From the NCBI GenBank assembly GCA_963675135.1, contig OY776124.1, positions 17,544,066 through 17,608,065 of the forward strand: DNA of 64,000 nt, in the 5' to 3' direction. The DNA comes from Galeopsis tetrahit. Its lineage: Eukaryota; Streptophyta; Magnoliopsida; Lamiales; Lamiaceae. The position numbers and the translations under genes are program-made. Below, in pieces: positions 47,690 to 58,439 of this stretch (positions are counted from its first letter, which is position 1; each line of letters begins with the position of its first letter). A model generated the notes under the pieces. The model saw only the letters and a program-made list of their open reading frames with translations. It was not told the DNA's origin and did not search any database.

Positions 47690-48185
47690 GATAAAGTGAT
47701 GGATTCTATAAAGTTAAATGATAAGTAGTATAAAAAAAAATTATCTGAAGCAAAAAATAAGTAGTATCAATAAATAAATTATTAATACTTAAATAATAAT
47801 AGTATTAATAATATGTTGGATGCTATAAAATTAATTAATGGTATCGAAAATTTAATTTTCGAAACCAATTATAAATAGTATCAAAAAAATTATTTGATAC
47901 AAAAAATAAGTCGTATAAATAAATAAATTACTAATACTAAAATAATAATAGTATCAAATAAGTGGTGGATGCTATAAAGTTAATGGTATCAGAAATTTAA
48001 TTTTTTATACCAATAATAAGTAGTATCGAAAAAAATATTTGATCCTAAAACTAAGTAGTATCAATAAATAAATTTATGATGCAAAAAAAATATTAGTATC
48101 ACTAATTAAATAACGGATGCTATAAATTTATTAGTATCAAAAAATATTTTTTTGATACCAAGGATGAAGGTAATGTCATAAGATA
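47690..48185. repeat. ~148-bp tandem repeat with GGATGCTAT and GATAC words
   Basis: The anchor GGATGCTATAAA recurs at 47818, 47967 and 48115 (spacing 149 and 148), with a diverged copy at ~47700 (spacing 118). Units are rich in GTATCAA/TTGATAC inverted words. These resemble the subterminal words seen at 57240-57289, so the array may be the left end of the transposon whose right end is the candidate terminus there. Confidence 0.75.
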
Positions 48186-48489
48186 TTTAGTTGATACCAA
48201 AGGGTAAGATTTAGTATAAGAAAAGAGAAAATTTCATTTTATGTCCGGTAACTTTGGCCTAATTCAATTTATATTCTTTAAGTTTTCACTTTTTCAATTT
48301 ACGTCCTTTTTTTATCCAATTTACATCCATTTGGTCGGAAAATTTTCAAACTCACCGGAATGTGAGGAATAAATTGGGATTCCGGCCAAATAGTCCAATT
48401 TACATCCTTTAACTTAAAAAATTAAAATTTTATATAAAAAATTCAAAAAAAAAAAAAAAATTAAAATATCATTTAAAATTCAAAAATCT

Positions 48490-48655
48490 CATTAAAATTA
48501 AAAACTATAAAATGTGTAAAATAAATTTAAAATATCTAATTAATTTATCTAAAAATATCATTAAAAATTATAAAATGTGTAAAATAAATTTAAAATATCT
48601 AATTAATTTATCTAAAAATCTCATTAAAAATTATAAAATGTGTAAAATAAAAAAT
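48490..48655. repeat. 63-bp tandem repeat, three copies, inside the Mutator-type element
   Basis: AATGTGTAAAATAAA recurs at 48511, 48574 and 48637 with TTTAAAATATCTAATTAATT between copies. The rest of 48426-49148 is AT-rich with no gene. Confidence 0.85.
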
Positions 48656-49169
48656 ATTCTAAAATATTTGGAAATACTAAAATAAAAAATTCTACAATTC
48701 AAAAAATCGGAAAACCTATCATTTAAAAATTAAGAAATTCTACAATCACATTAAAATTTCAAAAAAACTCTAAAAATCTCATTTTTTTTAAATGTATAGA
48801 TTAAATATTATAAATTCTAAAAATCTTATATGAATAATAAAAAATATTAATATTTCATTAAAAATCAGACTTGATTCGAACCCGTCCGCCATTAAAAATT
48901 TTGTTCGAGCTTCTAAAAAATTTTGGTCCCACGAGATTTTCCAACTCACCGGCGAGGTTGAGTGAAAGTTATACGCCTTGATCGACTATGGAACCGTCTC
49001 AAATTGATTTTTTAATCCAATTTAGAATTGTAGAATTTTTATTTTAAACATTTTTGAAATTTTAATTTATAATATTTTTTTATTTTTAGAATTTTATATT
49101 TTTATGAGATTTTCAATTTTTTAATGAGATTTTTAGAAAAAAATATTTTTACACTACAAAATATTAGCT

Positions 49170-49435
49170 AAAAGGCAACGACGATTAGCAAGGGCAGGCT
49201 ACCGTTGCCAATTGGCAACGGCTTTGGTAACGGGCAGAAAAAAGGCGACGGGGGCGGGTGCCATTGCCTTAAGGCAATGGATAAGGTAACGGGAGTGGGC
49301 CCCGTTGCAAAAAGGCGACGGTTTATAACGCCCGTTGCGAAAAGGCGACAGCAGTGGCCCCGTTGCCATTTGGCAACGGGCCCCCACTCGTTAAAAGGCA
49401 ACGGCAGTGGACCCATTGCCTTTGCCGTCGCCCTA
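49170..49435. promoter_or_regulatory. Left subterminal repeats of the CACTA element
   Basis: There are at least a dozen AAGGCAACG, GGCAACGG or CCGTTGCC words in both orientations over ~260 bp. Such words are where the TNPA-type protein binds in En/Spm elements. The GC content here is far above the surroundings. Confidence 0.75.
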
Positions 49436-49436
49436 A

Positions 49437-49995
49437 TTGAGTTAAAACTCCACTTCTCTCTTCCAGAATTACAGAAGCGGCGCACACACCTCCTCCATTA
49501 AAATTTCTTTCCACCTCCAAACTCTACATCCACGTTCGTTTGCAGATCGGACTCGGTTCTTGGCCATTTGTGTTCTACACTTCGACGGGAGCATTTCTAC
49601 GGTAATTTTTTTCGTTTTCATTGGTTAAATTTGAAGTTATATGTATATATATAGTTTTAGTATATATATGCATATATGTTGTAAATGTTAATTTTTATGC
49701 ATGCACAATGTGTTAATTAATTGTTAGAATTTAATTGTTAATTATATTGTGTTATATATTTATTATATGTATGTTTTAATTGAGTTATATGAATTTATTT
49801 GTTAATTAGGGTGTTAGAATTATATTGTATATATATATATATATATATGTATGGTTTAATTAAGTTATATAGATTTATTTGTTAATTAGGGTGTTAGAAT
49901 AATTATTAGAATATATTTGGAATTATATTAATTAATTTTAATAGAGTTGAAGGAATGAGACGTTGGTTGTTTGTGTGTTGTAGACGTCGATTGAC
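49437..49995 (+). other. Leader and probable 5' intron of the CACTA transposase gene
   Basis: A leader-like stretch follows the subterminal repeats, then ACGGTAATTT at ~49600 could be a donor and TTGTAG before 49984 an acceptor. The interior is AT-rich with a TA microsatellite near 49830-49848. Splicing is inferred. Confidence 0.4.
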
Positions 49996-52900
49996 ATGAA
50001 TTATTCAAGTCGTAGTTGAATGTATAGTCCAAGATTAGTGAATGGGATTATGAATCCCGGATTTGTTAGTGGAGTAAATTGATTTATTGAAGCTGCCACT
50101 AGTAATCCGAATTCGATTTGGGAAGGAAAAATTAGGTGTCCTTGTTCGAAAGCTAGATGTCGAAATCAAACTTATAGAGATCCTAATGAAGTGAAATCTC
50201 TTTTATATCAAAATGGTTTTACACTGAATTATTATAATTGGATTTATCACGGGGAAGAGAGTTGGGGTCCACGTCCATTTCAAAACACTAATGAATTTGC
50301 GTTAACTTCAAACGACGTTGACCCAGCGGGACCTAGTTCGTACCACACTATGGTAGAAGAGTTAATGGGTGACCCAAACATTGATTTTGGAATAGACGTG
50401 GAAGAGGAGGCACTTAATGAAGAACCCCCTAACGAGAATGCGGCACAGTTTTACGTCATACTTCGTGCAGCGGACCAAGACTTGTATCCTGGTTAATTGT
50501 GAATCTCATTCGCAGTTGTCATTCAATTCCAGATTGTTGAACATTAAAACGGAAAACAGATTGTCTGAAAGGGGATACAATCAGGTCGTTGAGTTGATTC
50601 GTGAGATTTGTCCTCCCGAAAATAAGGTTCCCAAGAAATTTAACGACACCAAACATTTGATGAGTGGGATGGGTCTTCCGGTAGAAAGGATTGATTGTTG
50701 TGCACAGAATTGCATGTTATTCTGGGGTGCAGACAGCGAACTAGATTTTTGTAAGATTTGTGGTCGATCATGGTATAAGCCGAGTAGGGTTGATGCAGAT
50801 GGTCGGTTGAAAAAGAAACGCCCGGTTAAGGAGATGTTCCACTTTCCGATAATTCCTCGTTTGCAAAGATTGTACATGTCCAAGGCCACTGCGAAGGATA
50901 TGACATGGCATGCCTCGTGCGCTTCTGATGACTCTGGTGTTATGCGTCACTCAGCAGACTCGTTGGCTTGGAAGCATTTGGACCGTTCGTATCCTGATTT
51001 TGCATCCGAAATTAGGAATGTTAGGTTAGGCTTGAGCACAGACGGTTTTGCACAGTTTGGAATGACGGGAAAACAATATTCGTCATGGCCAGTTATACTT
51101 ACTCCGTACAATCTACCCCCGTGGTTATGCATGAAGGATAAATTCATGTTTCTTTCGATTCTCGTGCCCGGGTCGAAAAGTCCGAAGGACAAATTTGATG
51201 TGTTTTTGCAACCACTGATAGCAGATTTGAGATTTTTATGGGAAAATGGGGTGCAAACTTACGATGTTGCTAGAAAGCAAAACTTTTTGATGCGAGCTGC
51301 ACTTATCTGGACCATTAGTGACTTCCCAGCATACTCGATGTTGTCTGGTTGGAGTACAGCCGGAAGGCTTGCTTGTCCATATTGTGGAGAGTACACCGAT
51401 GCATTCTATTTGAATAAAAGTAGAAAGTAGTCATGGTTCGACAACCACGGAAAGTTCTTACCACTGAATCACACGTGGCGAACGAATAAAACTGCATTCA
51501 TGGCCAGAGTAGTAGTCACAGATGATCCACCGCCTATTCGAATGGGTGCAAGTCTCCTATACGAAATTGATCATTTGGGATATAGAAAGGTTATAGAGGA
51601 GGGTGCTGAGGCCCACAACAAAAAACTTTCTGGAGGGTGGAAGTGGAAAAGCATTTTCTGGGAGTTGCCGTATTGGAGTACCTTGTTGATACGACACAAT
51701 TTAGACGTGATGCGTATTGAGAAAAATGTGTTTGATAACGTATTCAACACGGTGATGAATGTGGAGGGGAAAACAAAGGACACGTTTAAATCAAGAGATG
51801 AGCTGAATGATTATTGTCGTCGTCCCTCTCTCAAGAAATGTCCACGTACATCAAAGTATCCTAAGGCTTCTTTTTCGCTTGATAAGAAGCAAAATGATGT
51901 TATTTGTAAGTGGATAAGTGAGTTGAAGTTTCCAGATGGATATGTGTCTAACATGTCCCGTTGCATTGACTGGTCGAAATTGAAATTGTATGGGATGAAG
52001 AGTCATTATTGTCACGTGTTTATGCAGAGACTACTACCGATTGCTTTTTACAAAATTCTGCCGCTCAATGTGTGGAAAGCAATCACTGAACTTAGTCTAT
52101 TTTTTAAGGAGTTGACTTCTACGACCATCACAGTTGACAACATGACTCGACTGGAAACAGATATCCCAGTGATCTTGTGCAAGTTGGAACGTATCTTTCC
52201 ACCTAACTTCTTCAACTCTATGGAACATCTACCTGTGCACCTTGCATATGAAGCAAAAGTGTGTTGTCCAGTTCAATACAGATGGATGTATCCATACGAG
52301 AGGTAATTGTCATTCAATTTCTCATACGATTCTTCAAATCATATGAACTTACGATTCTTATAATTTAATCAGGTATCTTCGCACCTTGAAATTAAGCGTG
52401 GGTAACAAAGCATGTGTAGAAGCTTCGATTGCAAATGCATATTTAACTAAAGAGGCGTAAATGTTTTGTTCTCACTATTTCGAGGACCATGTTACGACAA
52501 GGATACACAATGTACCTCGTAATTACGATGGTCGGGACGAAGTACACGAGTATGTCGATGGAACTTTTTCAATATTTAAGGCGTCTGGCAAACGATTAGG
52601 AAAGCCTAAGAAAAAATGGATTTTAGACGAGGAGAAAAAAGTTGCTCATACGTACGTGTTGTTGAATTATGATGAGGTGCAACCATATGTTCAGTAAGTC
52701 AATCTGACCAAAATGTTTGTCAATCAAATACTTAGTGTTGACATGTCTTATTAATCTTATATCGATCGTACGTAGGCTATTCATGCAACAACTTCAAGTT
52801 CGTCAACCAAATCTCTCGGCCGCTGAATCAGATTTAAGGCTACAAGATGGATTTGCGTCGTGGTTTGAAGAAATTGTAAGTTATCTTAAAATAACGATCT

Positions 52901-53622
52901 GTGTAAAGTGTTAAGTTATAGAAATTCTCACATCGTCGTGGCTTATATATATAGGTGAAGATAAATCGCATCGAGAACAGGTTTTTATACGATCTTTAGG
53001 CCGATCCGTCTGGTCAAGTTCTTACGTACGCAGGGTATTACGTGAACGGGTACAAATTCCACACTATGGCTTATGGTGCATTTAGAGCAACATCAAACAG
53101 TGGGGTTTGTATCAAGGAAAAAACTATGATGCGAATGAGGAAGATTTCTATGGGAAACTCGAGGAAGTAGTCGAATTGGACTATCAAGGGTACCACGAGA
53201 AGAAAGTGGTTTTGTTCAAGTGTCAGTGGTTTGATCCCTCAAACAATGGAACAAAAGTTCATCCTAACTACAAGCTCGTGGAGCTTAATCAGAGGCGATC
53301 TTACGGCCGGTACGATCCATTCGTACTAGCAAGTCAAGCCACACAAGTCTACTATTGTCCATACCCTGGACCCCGTACTGATTGGATATTTGTCTGCAAA
53401 GTCAAACCGAGATACTTGGTGGATGCAAAAGATACTACTAAAGATGAAGTTCCCGCGTGGCAAGAGGATAACATAGAGACTCAAATGATTGTGCAAGTAG
53501 ATGATGATCCTGTCATGTTAACTGATGACACCGGTACAATGATGGAAGTGGAAGAATATGAAGAAGATGGAGAAGAAGACGGAGAAGACGACGAAGATGA
53601 AGCTGAAGATGAAGATGAATGA
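49996..53622 (+). pseudogene. CACTA tnpD-like (Tnp2) transposase, multiply disrupted
   Basis: This is the catalytic transposase of En/Spm elements. Exons: 49996-52302, 52373-52693, 52776-52875 and 52955-53622, all with GT...AG introns. The N-terminal transposase-associated region has CPCSKARCRN with the Cys spacing of that domain. The Tnp2 core includes LGLSTDGFAQFGM, SSWPVILTPYNLPPWLCMK and CPYCGEYTDAF. A C-terminal region has NVWKAITELSLFFKEL and SMEHLPVHLAYEA (DUF4218-type), then YYVNGYKFHT and the last exon (DUF4216-type) with an acidic tail. Breaks: TGA 50017 and 50080, frame change ~50495, TAG 51428, TAA 52458, TAG 52997, frame change ~53105. It cannot make a full protein as it stands. 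Confidence 0.88.
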
Positions 53623-53791
53623 TGAATGATGTTGTTAATTAATTGTTAGACAATGTTATCTAAATATTAATTCCTTAATTATATTCCTTATTTATATTCT
53701 AGTGTTAATCCTTACAGTGATGTTCATATATAATGTTTTTTAATTGTTACAATGTTCAACGTTAATAATGTTTTAATGTTAATTTTGACAG

Positions 53792-55548
53792 ATGAGTGGT
53801 CGTAGACATGGTTCTGGACAGGGCTCTGGTCATGGTTCTACTGGACAGGGGCAAGGTAGAGGTAGAAGTAGAGGTAGAAGTAGAGGTAGAGGAGAGTCGG
53901 TGGATGAGACACCGACTGTGCCCATACCACAGGGTTTTTATATGCCCGATATGACCCGGATACTACAGTTGCCCCAGATGCCCGGAATGAACCCCAATTC
54001 CTATTACACTTAGGTGCCTCATATGGTTCCACATGCACATGAACCATCCCCTCCACCGATACATTCGCCAACTAGACCTCCGTCTGTCGGGACACAGGCC
54101 AGCATGTCGACTGATGCACCCGAGAGTCGCATTTTACTGTGGATCTACCTTGATACGTAAGTATATTATATTTAATTTTCATTAGACGTATGTATAACAT
54201 GTTTATTAATAATATTTATAATTATTATAAAATACGTGTAACAGGTTGATGCCTTCAAATTTGATTTCGAGGACGATCAGATCGATTATGTACATGAATA
54301 TGGAGCTTGGTGCACACGTCTTTGCCAAGGTATCACCCGGCACGATACAGCGGTGGTGGGAGACATTCCAGGTATAAAATCACTTTACATTAACATTTTG
54401 TTATTTTTTTATATTAATTCATTAATTAATTTTTTTTTGCAGACCGAGGTCAGGTGGGACCCTCAAGTCACATCTACTGAAGAGGTGTACATGCCCTTTC
54501 TTCAAAGAGCAATAAGTCGGTACACTGGCATGTTATCAAGAGTGAAGAAAGCGTGGGTGAAGGAAAAGAAGAGGCCGAGGTGGAATGTCAATGTTTGGAA
54601 CGACTTAGTTCGTCACTAGAACGATCCTGAAACAATTAAGAAGAGCGACCAGGCTCGTAAGAACAGCTTATCCGAGCCTGGAGGTCTGGGTACTGGCTAT
54701 GGTACTCATAGAGGCGGAGCTTGTGGAGGAGCAAAGGTCGCACGACGCATTGTAAGTATTTGTGGTCAATTATAATTAATTATAGTTAATTATTTAGTTT
54801 ATTTATACGTATATGTCTTCAATTCAAAATATAGGAGGAGAAGATGGGACGCCCTGCCCACGACTGGGAGATAGCTGAATATTACCACCGTTACGAAAAC
54901 GGCACATACATCTATGGTTATATGGGTGATATACTTGTAAGTGTGTACATATATATATACATTACATTATATAACAAATATATATTTAATTGTACTTGAA
55001 AATGTATTAACCCACTTTTAAATGTGCACGTATAGGACCAGGTACAAGAGGAGTTGACCAATCAATCAGGAGAACCGTTAGATGAACCTACTTCAGAGGA
55101 TGGTTCCCAGGGCCCACCTATACCCGACATGTCTGATTTGTTCTTGAAGAAGGTCAGTAGGTCTCATGGACGTGTTAGGGGCCTTGGACAAGTAGGCAAG
55201 AACAGACGGGTCTCCTCCGGTCCTGGCGAGACGTCACGTGATACGGCTTATGGACGATTCACCCAGGCCGACATTGACCATGCTCTTGCCGAAGAACGGA
55301 GAATCAATGAGGAGAGAGAACAACGCTTACTCCTACAAATGCAGAAGACGGAGGAGCGCTTACTCAAGTCTTTTCAGGATCAGTTGGCAGCGATGATGGG
55401 TGTGATGGGTCAGATGGGTGGGATGGGTGTGATGGGTCAGATGGGTGGGGCACCGAGGCCGTCGGGGGCGTCGCACAACGTTCATGATCGTAGCCAGGTT
55501 GATCAGGATTAGGATGATACTGAGGATGATGGTGGTGATGAGGAGTGA
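53792..55548 (+). pseudogene. CACTA second gene, Transposase_24 / tnpA-like
   Basis: Probable exons: 53792-54156, 54245-54371, 54443-54751, 54835-54936 and 55036-55548, all with GT...AG boundaries. The N terminus is a Gly/Arg/Ser repeat (GRGRSRGRSRGRGE), then Pro/Met-rich. The middle contains VWNDLVRH and ARKNSLSEPGG...GTHRGG, the pattern of the plant En/Spm 'Transposase_24' family. The C terminus has a coiled-coil-like Glu/Arg helix (DHALAEERRINEEREQR) and a MGVMGQMGG repeat. TAG codons at 54011, 54617 and 55510 interrupt it. After 55510 the frame continues acidic to TGA at 55546, so the last TAG may also be a mutated sense codon. In En/Spm this protein binds the subterminal words. Confidence 0.8.
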
Positions 55549-56160
55549 TACATTTTTATATTACTCTGTTATGTGTGATGTTATTATATTACATTGACGT
55601 TGAGGATTAATTTTTATTTTAATGTTGTGTGTGATGTTATTTTAATTAAATGGATAAGTGAATTGATATTTTTAAATGGATAAGTGAAAATAATTATATT
55701 TAATGTTGTGAATTGAAAATTAGAATGAATTTAAATGATGTGATTAGAATAAATTTACATGTATAAGCGAAAATAATTATACTCAATGTATGTAATTATA
55801 ATGTTGTGAATTGAAAATTAGAATGAATTTAAATGATGTGATTAGAATAAATTTAAATGTATAAGTGAAAATAATTATACTCAATGTTGTATGTAATTAT
55901 AATGTTGTGAATTGAAAATTAGAATGAATTTAAATGTTGTAAATTGAAGATTAGAATAAATTTAAATAGTGTGAGTTGATACGTAATTAAATTATTTAAT
56001 TTGAAACATATAATTTAGTTAATTCTCATTTAGAAATAAATATGATATGCTTTGATAATTTAATAAGCAACCATTAAAGTTAGAATTTATTGAATTAAAG
56101 AATTAAAAACTAAAATTAAATTAAATATATATTAATTGCATTCACAACATGTCGACTAAA
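55549..56160. repeat. AT-rich CACTA tail with ~100-bp tandem repeats
   Basis: The block ATGTTGTGAATTGAAAATTA...ATGATGTGATTAGAATAAATTT...TATACTCAATG occurs at ~55702, ~55800 and partly at ~55903. No gene was seen. Confidence 0.75.
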
Positions 56161-56162
56161 GC

Positions 56163-56235
56163 TCCTAGCCTAAACGGCACACAGGGGGCGCCCAAAAGCC
56201 TTCGAGACCGAGAGGTCCCGAGTTCGAACCCCGCA
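56163..56235 (+). other. tRNA-like (possible SINE head) segment within the CACTA element
   Basis: GAGGTCCCGAGTTCGAACCCCGC has the shape of a tRNA T arm with the pol III B-box core GTTCGAACCCC, preceded ~45 bases upstream by an A-box-like TAGCCTAAACGG. A full cloverleaf could not be drawn, so a functional tRNA is not claimed; a tRNA-derived SINE fragment or decayed tRNA is plausible. Confidence 0.4.
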
Positions 56236-56293
56236 AATAGCAAAATTCTCGAAAAAATCGCAGCGGTGGGGGGTGGGTGTTGGTGGCCTCGAT

Positions 56294-56314
56294 ACCTGGG
56301 TTCGAAACCCAGGT
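56294..56314. repeat. Perfect 9-bp-stem hairpin resembling a T arm
   Basis: ACCTGGGTT-CGA-AACCCAGGT is exact and contains GGTTCGAA, again tRNA-like. It lies 60 bases from the tRNA-like segment. Confidence 0.6.
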
Positions 56315-56334
56315 TCGCATTTTTTAAATGTTCA

Positions 56335-56575
56335 TAAAAAGGCGACGACAGTGGCCCGTTGCCAATTGACAACGTTTGTCACCCTCGCCAAAAGGCAACG
56401 GCCTCCACGCGCTTGCCAAAAGGCAACGCCAGGTTTTCCCCAGAAGGCAACGACAGGTTTTCCCCAAATCCGTTGCCTATAAAATAGCAACAAGCATATT
56501 GGCAACGACGGACATCCGTTGCCTTTGCCGTTGCCTTCATCATTAGTGAGGGCAGATCCGTTGCCATTTCGCCAT
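56335..56575. promoter_or_regulatory. Right subterminal repeats of the CACTA element
   Basis: AAGGCAACG, GCCAAAAGGCAACG and CGTTGCC words recur about ten times in both orientations up to the right terminus, mirroring 49170-49435. Confidence 0.75.
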
Positions 56576-56590
56576 TATTTTGTGGTGTTA

Positions 56591-57044
56591 ATTTACACAT
56601 CTATTTCACATTTTTAGAATTTTTTATTTCTCTTTTACCGAATTTATAAAATTTAATGAGGTTTTTAGATTTTAATGTGATTTTCAGAAAAAATTAATTA
56701 TTAATTTCTAAGTTTTTTTTTTTTTAGAATTTTTATTTTATTTTACAGAATTTATAAAAATATTAATGAGATTTTAAGATTTTTTGGAAATTAAATTTAA
56801 TGATATTTTAGAATTTTTTAATTACAAATTTTCCGATTTTTTTATTTTAGAATTTTTTATTTTTAATATTTTCGAAATTTTATAAATTTTTATTTAACAA
56901 ATTTTATAATTTTTAATTAGAAATTATTTTTCACATTTTATTGTTTTTAATTTAATGAGATTTTCGGATTTTAATGATATTTTAAGATTTTTTTTAGAAA
57001 TTTTAATGGGATTAAAAAAAAAATTATTAAATTTAAAAATTTAA
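56591..57044. other. AT-rich interior of the Mutator-type element, right side
   Basis: It holds TTAATGAGATTTT and TTTAGAATTTTT words that are partly complementary to 48426-49148, so the inverted structure of the host element extends beyond its arms. No gene. Confidence 0.5.
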
Positions 57045-57239
57045 ATTTATAGGACGTAAATTGGACTATTTGGCCAAAATCCCAATTTATTTCTCACATT
57101 CCGGTGAGTTTGAAAAATTTCCGGCCAAAAGGATGTAAATTGGACCAAAATGGACGTAAATTGAAAAAGTGAAAACTTAAAGGATATAAATTGGATTGAG
57201 CCTAAGTTAAACGCAAAATGAAATTTTCTCTATCAGAAA

Positions 57240-57289
57240 ATGCATCAGATACCAATTTTCCGATACTAAAAACCTCTTTTCTTATAGTG
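57240..57289. mobile_element. Candidate right terminus of an outer CACTA-type element
   Basis: The segment ends CCTCTTTTCTTATAGTG, the complement of CACTATAAGAAAAGAGG, a CACTA-style terminus, preceded by AGATACC and CGATACT words like those of the array at 47690-48185. A matching left CACTA end was not found, so this is tentative. Confidence 0.35.
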
Positions 57290-57479
57290 ATTACTTGTTA
57301 TACTCATGGGTGGGATAACAATCATGTGATAAAATAGTCCAAATAAAATCGCCAACTTCAGAGTTGAGCTCGAGATGTTTGCAATCAACGACTGCTTTAT
57401 ATATAATATTATTGATGAAACAAAAATGAGTTCAGATATGAACTTGATGAAACATAGTTGTGCCCAGAAGTGAAACACA

Positions 57480-58330
57480 ACATGGATGAGTAAGAATAGG
57501 GCAAAACTTAGCTTAATCCCTTGAGAGATCCTTCCAAATGAACAATGAGGGGTAGATGACTCCGGAACTGGATGACCTGCAACAAAACCGGGCCGGAGGG
57601 GGCTCCGGCGACGGCCCTCCGACGCTCAAGTCAGTTGGGATCAAGAAGGTAACTATGAACCGTGATAATCTTAGAAAAAGAGAGAGTTTTAAGAGAAAAG
57701 TGAGTTCAAGAGAGAGATACCAATGATCACAATAATGCTATTTATACCTCTAAGACTTGAGGGTATTGCTGTAATTTAGAGAACTAGGGTTTTGGTTCAC
57801 AGGGGACCACACCACGTCATCGTCCTATACTGACATTCGGTTATTGGCAGAAATAGTACATAGTGAGGACCACCACGGTGAGCTGTCAAGAATTCAAGTT
57901 GATTCAGATAAGATTTAAATTCATATGATGGCGGCCTTAAATCTGAAGGTTCATGGCTTCAGGTAACGATATTTTCAGATCTGATTCTCCAAAATGTAGT
58001 TAAAAAAATAAAATAATCAGGTCTGAATCAGTTCCGGATATCCTCTCATCTGAAGACGATCCTGGATCCTAATCAGAACTCGTCGACACATTCCTCATAG
58101 TGATCAGCTCTGTTTGAGAGGGCATCATTATGTCCTATCATCTGTTTCAAATAAGAGAGATTCCAGAACTGAAATCTCAAGGTTGCCCACCGAAATCCCA
58201 CCTTCATGTCCGATTCAGATCCTAAAGGTGTCTCCTCTAGTTAAGTTCCAAACTCATGCTTTTTAAGGAGACCAGTTCTGAATGATATGACATCATTATG
58301 TCTTATCATCTACTCCCCCCTATTATGAAC
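57480..58330 (-). other. LTR- or leader-like segment, minus strand, with TATA box and polypurine-like tract
   Basis: Read on the minus strand: a purine tract AATAGGGGGGAGTAGA (58306-58321), then TGATAAGACATAATG, a run of unique sequence, a TATA box (GGTATAAATAGC, ~57746-57755), CT-rich leader-like sequence and a GC-rich stem (CCGGAGGG/CCCTCCG near 57590-57620). Purine tract followed by TG is how an LTR would begin, and TATA plus leader fits an LTR R-U5. A second copy was not found to the right within the window, so a solo or partial LTR, or a promoter of a non-coding transcript, are alternatives. Confidence 0.35.
57748..57755 (-). promoter_or_regulatory. TATA box, minus strand
   Basis: TATAAATA on the minus strand, followed ~30 bases on by CTCTCTCTT-type pyrimidine-rich sequence, a common plant transcription-start context. 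Confidence 0.35.
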
Positions 58331-58439
58331 TATCGTCGTCTCTGATGCGATTGTTCAGAATATATAATATCTCTTGTGAATTGTGGAACATATCACGAAA
58401 TAACTCAAATTAGAGTTAAACATCTTTCAATTCAAATAT

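Larger units (their letters stand above)
49152..56587 (+). mobile_element. CACTA (En/Spm) DNA transposon, 7.4 kb, genes decayed
   Basis: The left end is CACTACAAAATA and the right end TATTTTGTGGTG (one mismatch to the exact complement), with a 3-bp target duplication TTA on both sides (49149-49151 and 56588-56590). Both subterminal zones are packed with GGCAACG/CGTTGCC words. Inside, in order, are a spliced tnpD/Tnp2-type transposase gene and a second spliced gene with a Transposase_24-like domain, the usual En/Spm pair. Multiple stops make it non-autonomous. Confidence 0.93.
48235..57230. mobile_element. Mutator-type non-autonomous element with ~190-bp inverted arms, interrupted by CACTA
   Basis: The left arm 48235-48425 begins GAGAAAATTTCATTTT and the right arm ~57045-57230 ends in its complement. 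The arms share long matching words (TTTAAGTTTTCACTTTTTCA, TCAAACTCACCGGAATGTGA, CCAAATAGTCCAATTTAC). Flanks are TATAAGAAAA (48225-48234) and TATCAGAAAA (57231-57240), a 10-bp duplication with one mismatch, fitting Mutator-like insertion. Without the CACTA insert the element is ~1.6 kb of AT-rich DNA without a gene. It may be related to the small inverted repeat at 1249-1414. Confidence 0.75.

Noticed and set aside
49168..49520. Overlapping open frames on both strands near the CACTA left end
   Set aside because: They are created by GC-rich subterminal repeats (GGCAACG words), not by protein-coding sequence.
56163..56235. Functional tRNA gene
   Set aside because: Only the T-arm/B-box part is convincing; acceptor and anticodon stems could not be drawn.
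48235..57230. One 9-kb autonomous Mutator element containing the transposase genes
   Set aside because: The genes are En/Spm-type and sit within CACTA termini that have their own TTA target duplication, so they belong to a nested element.
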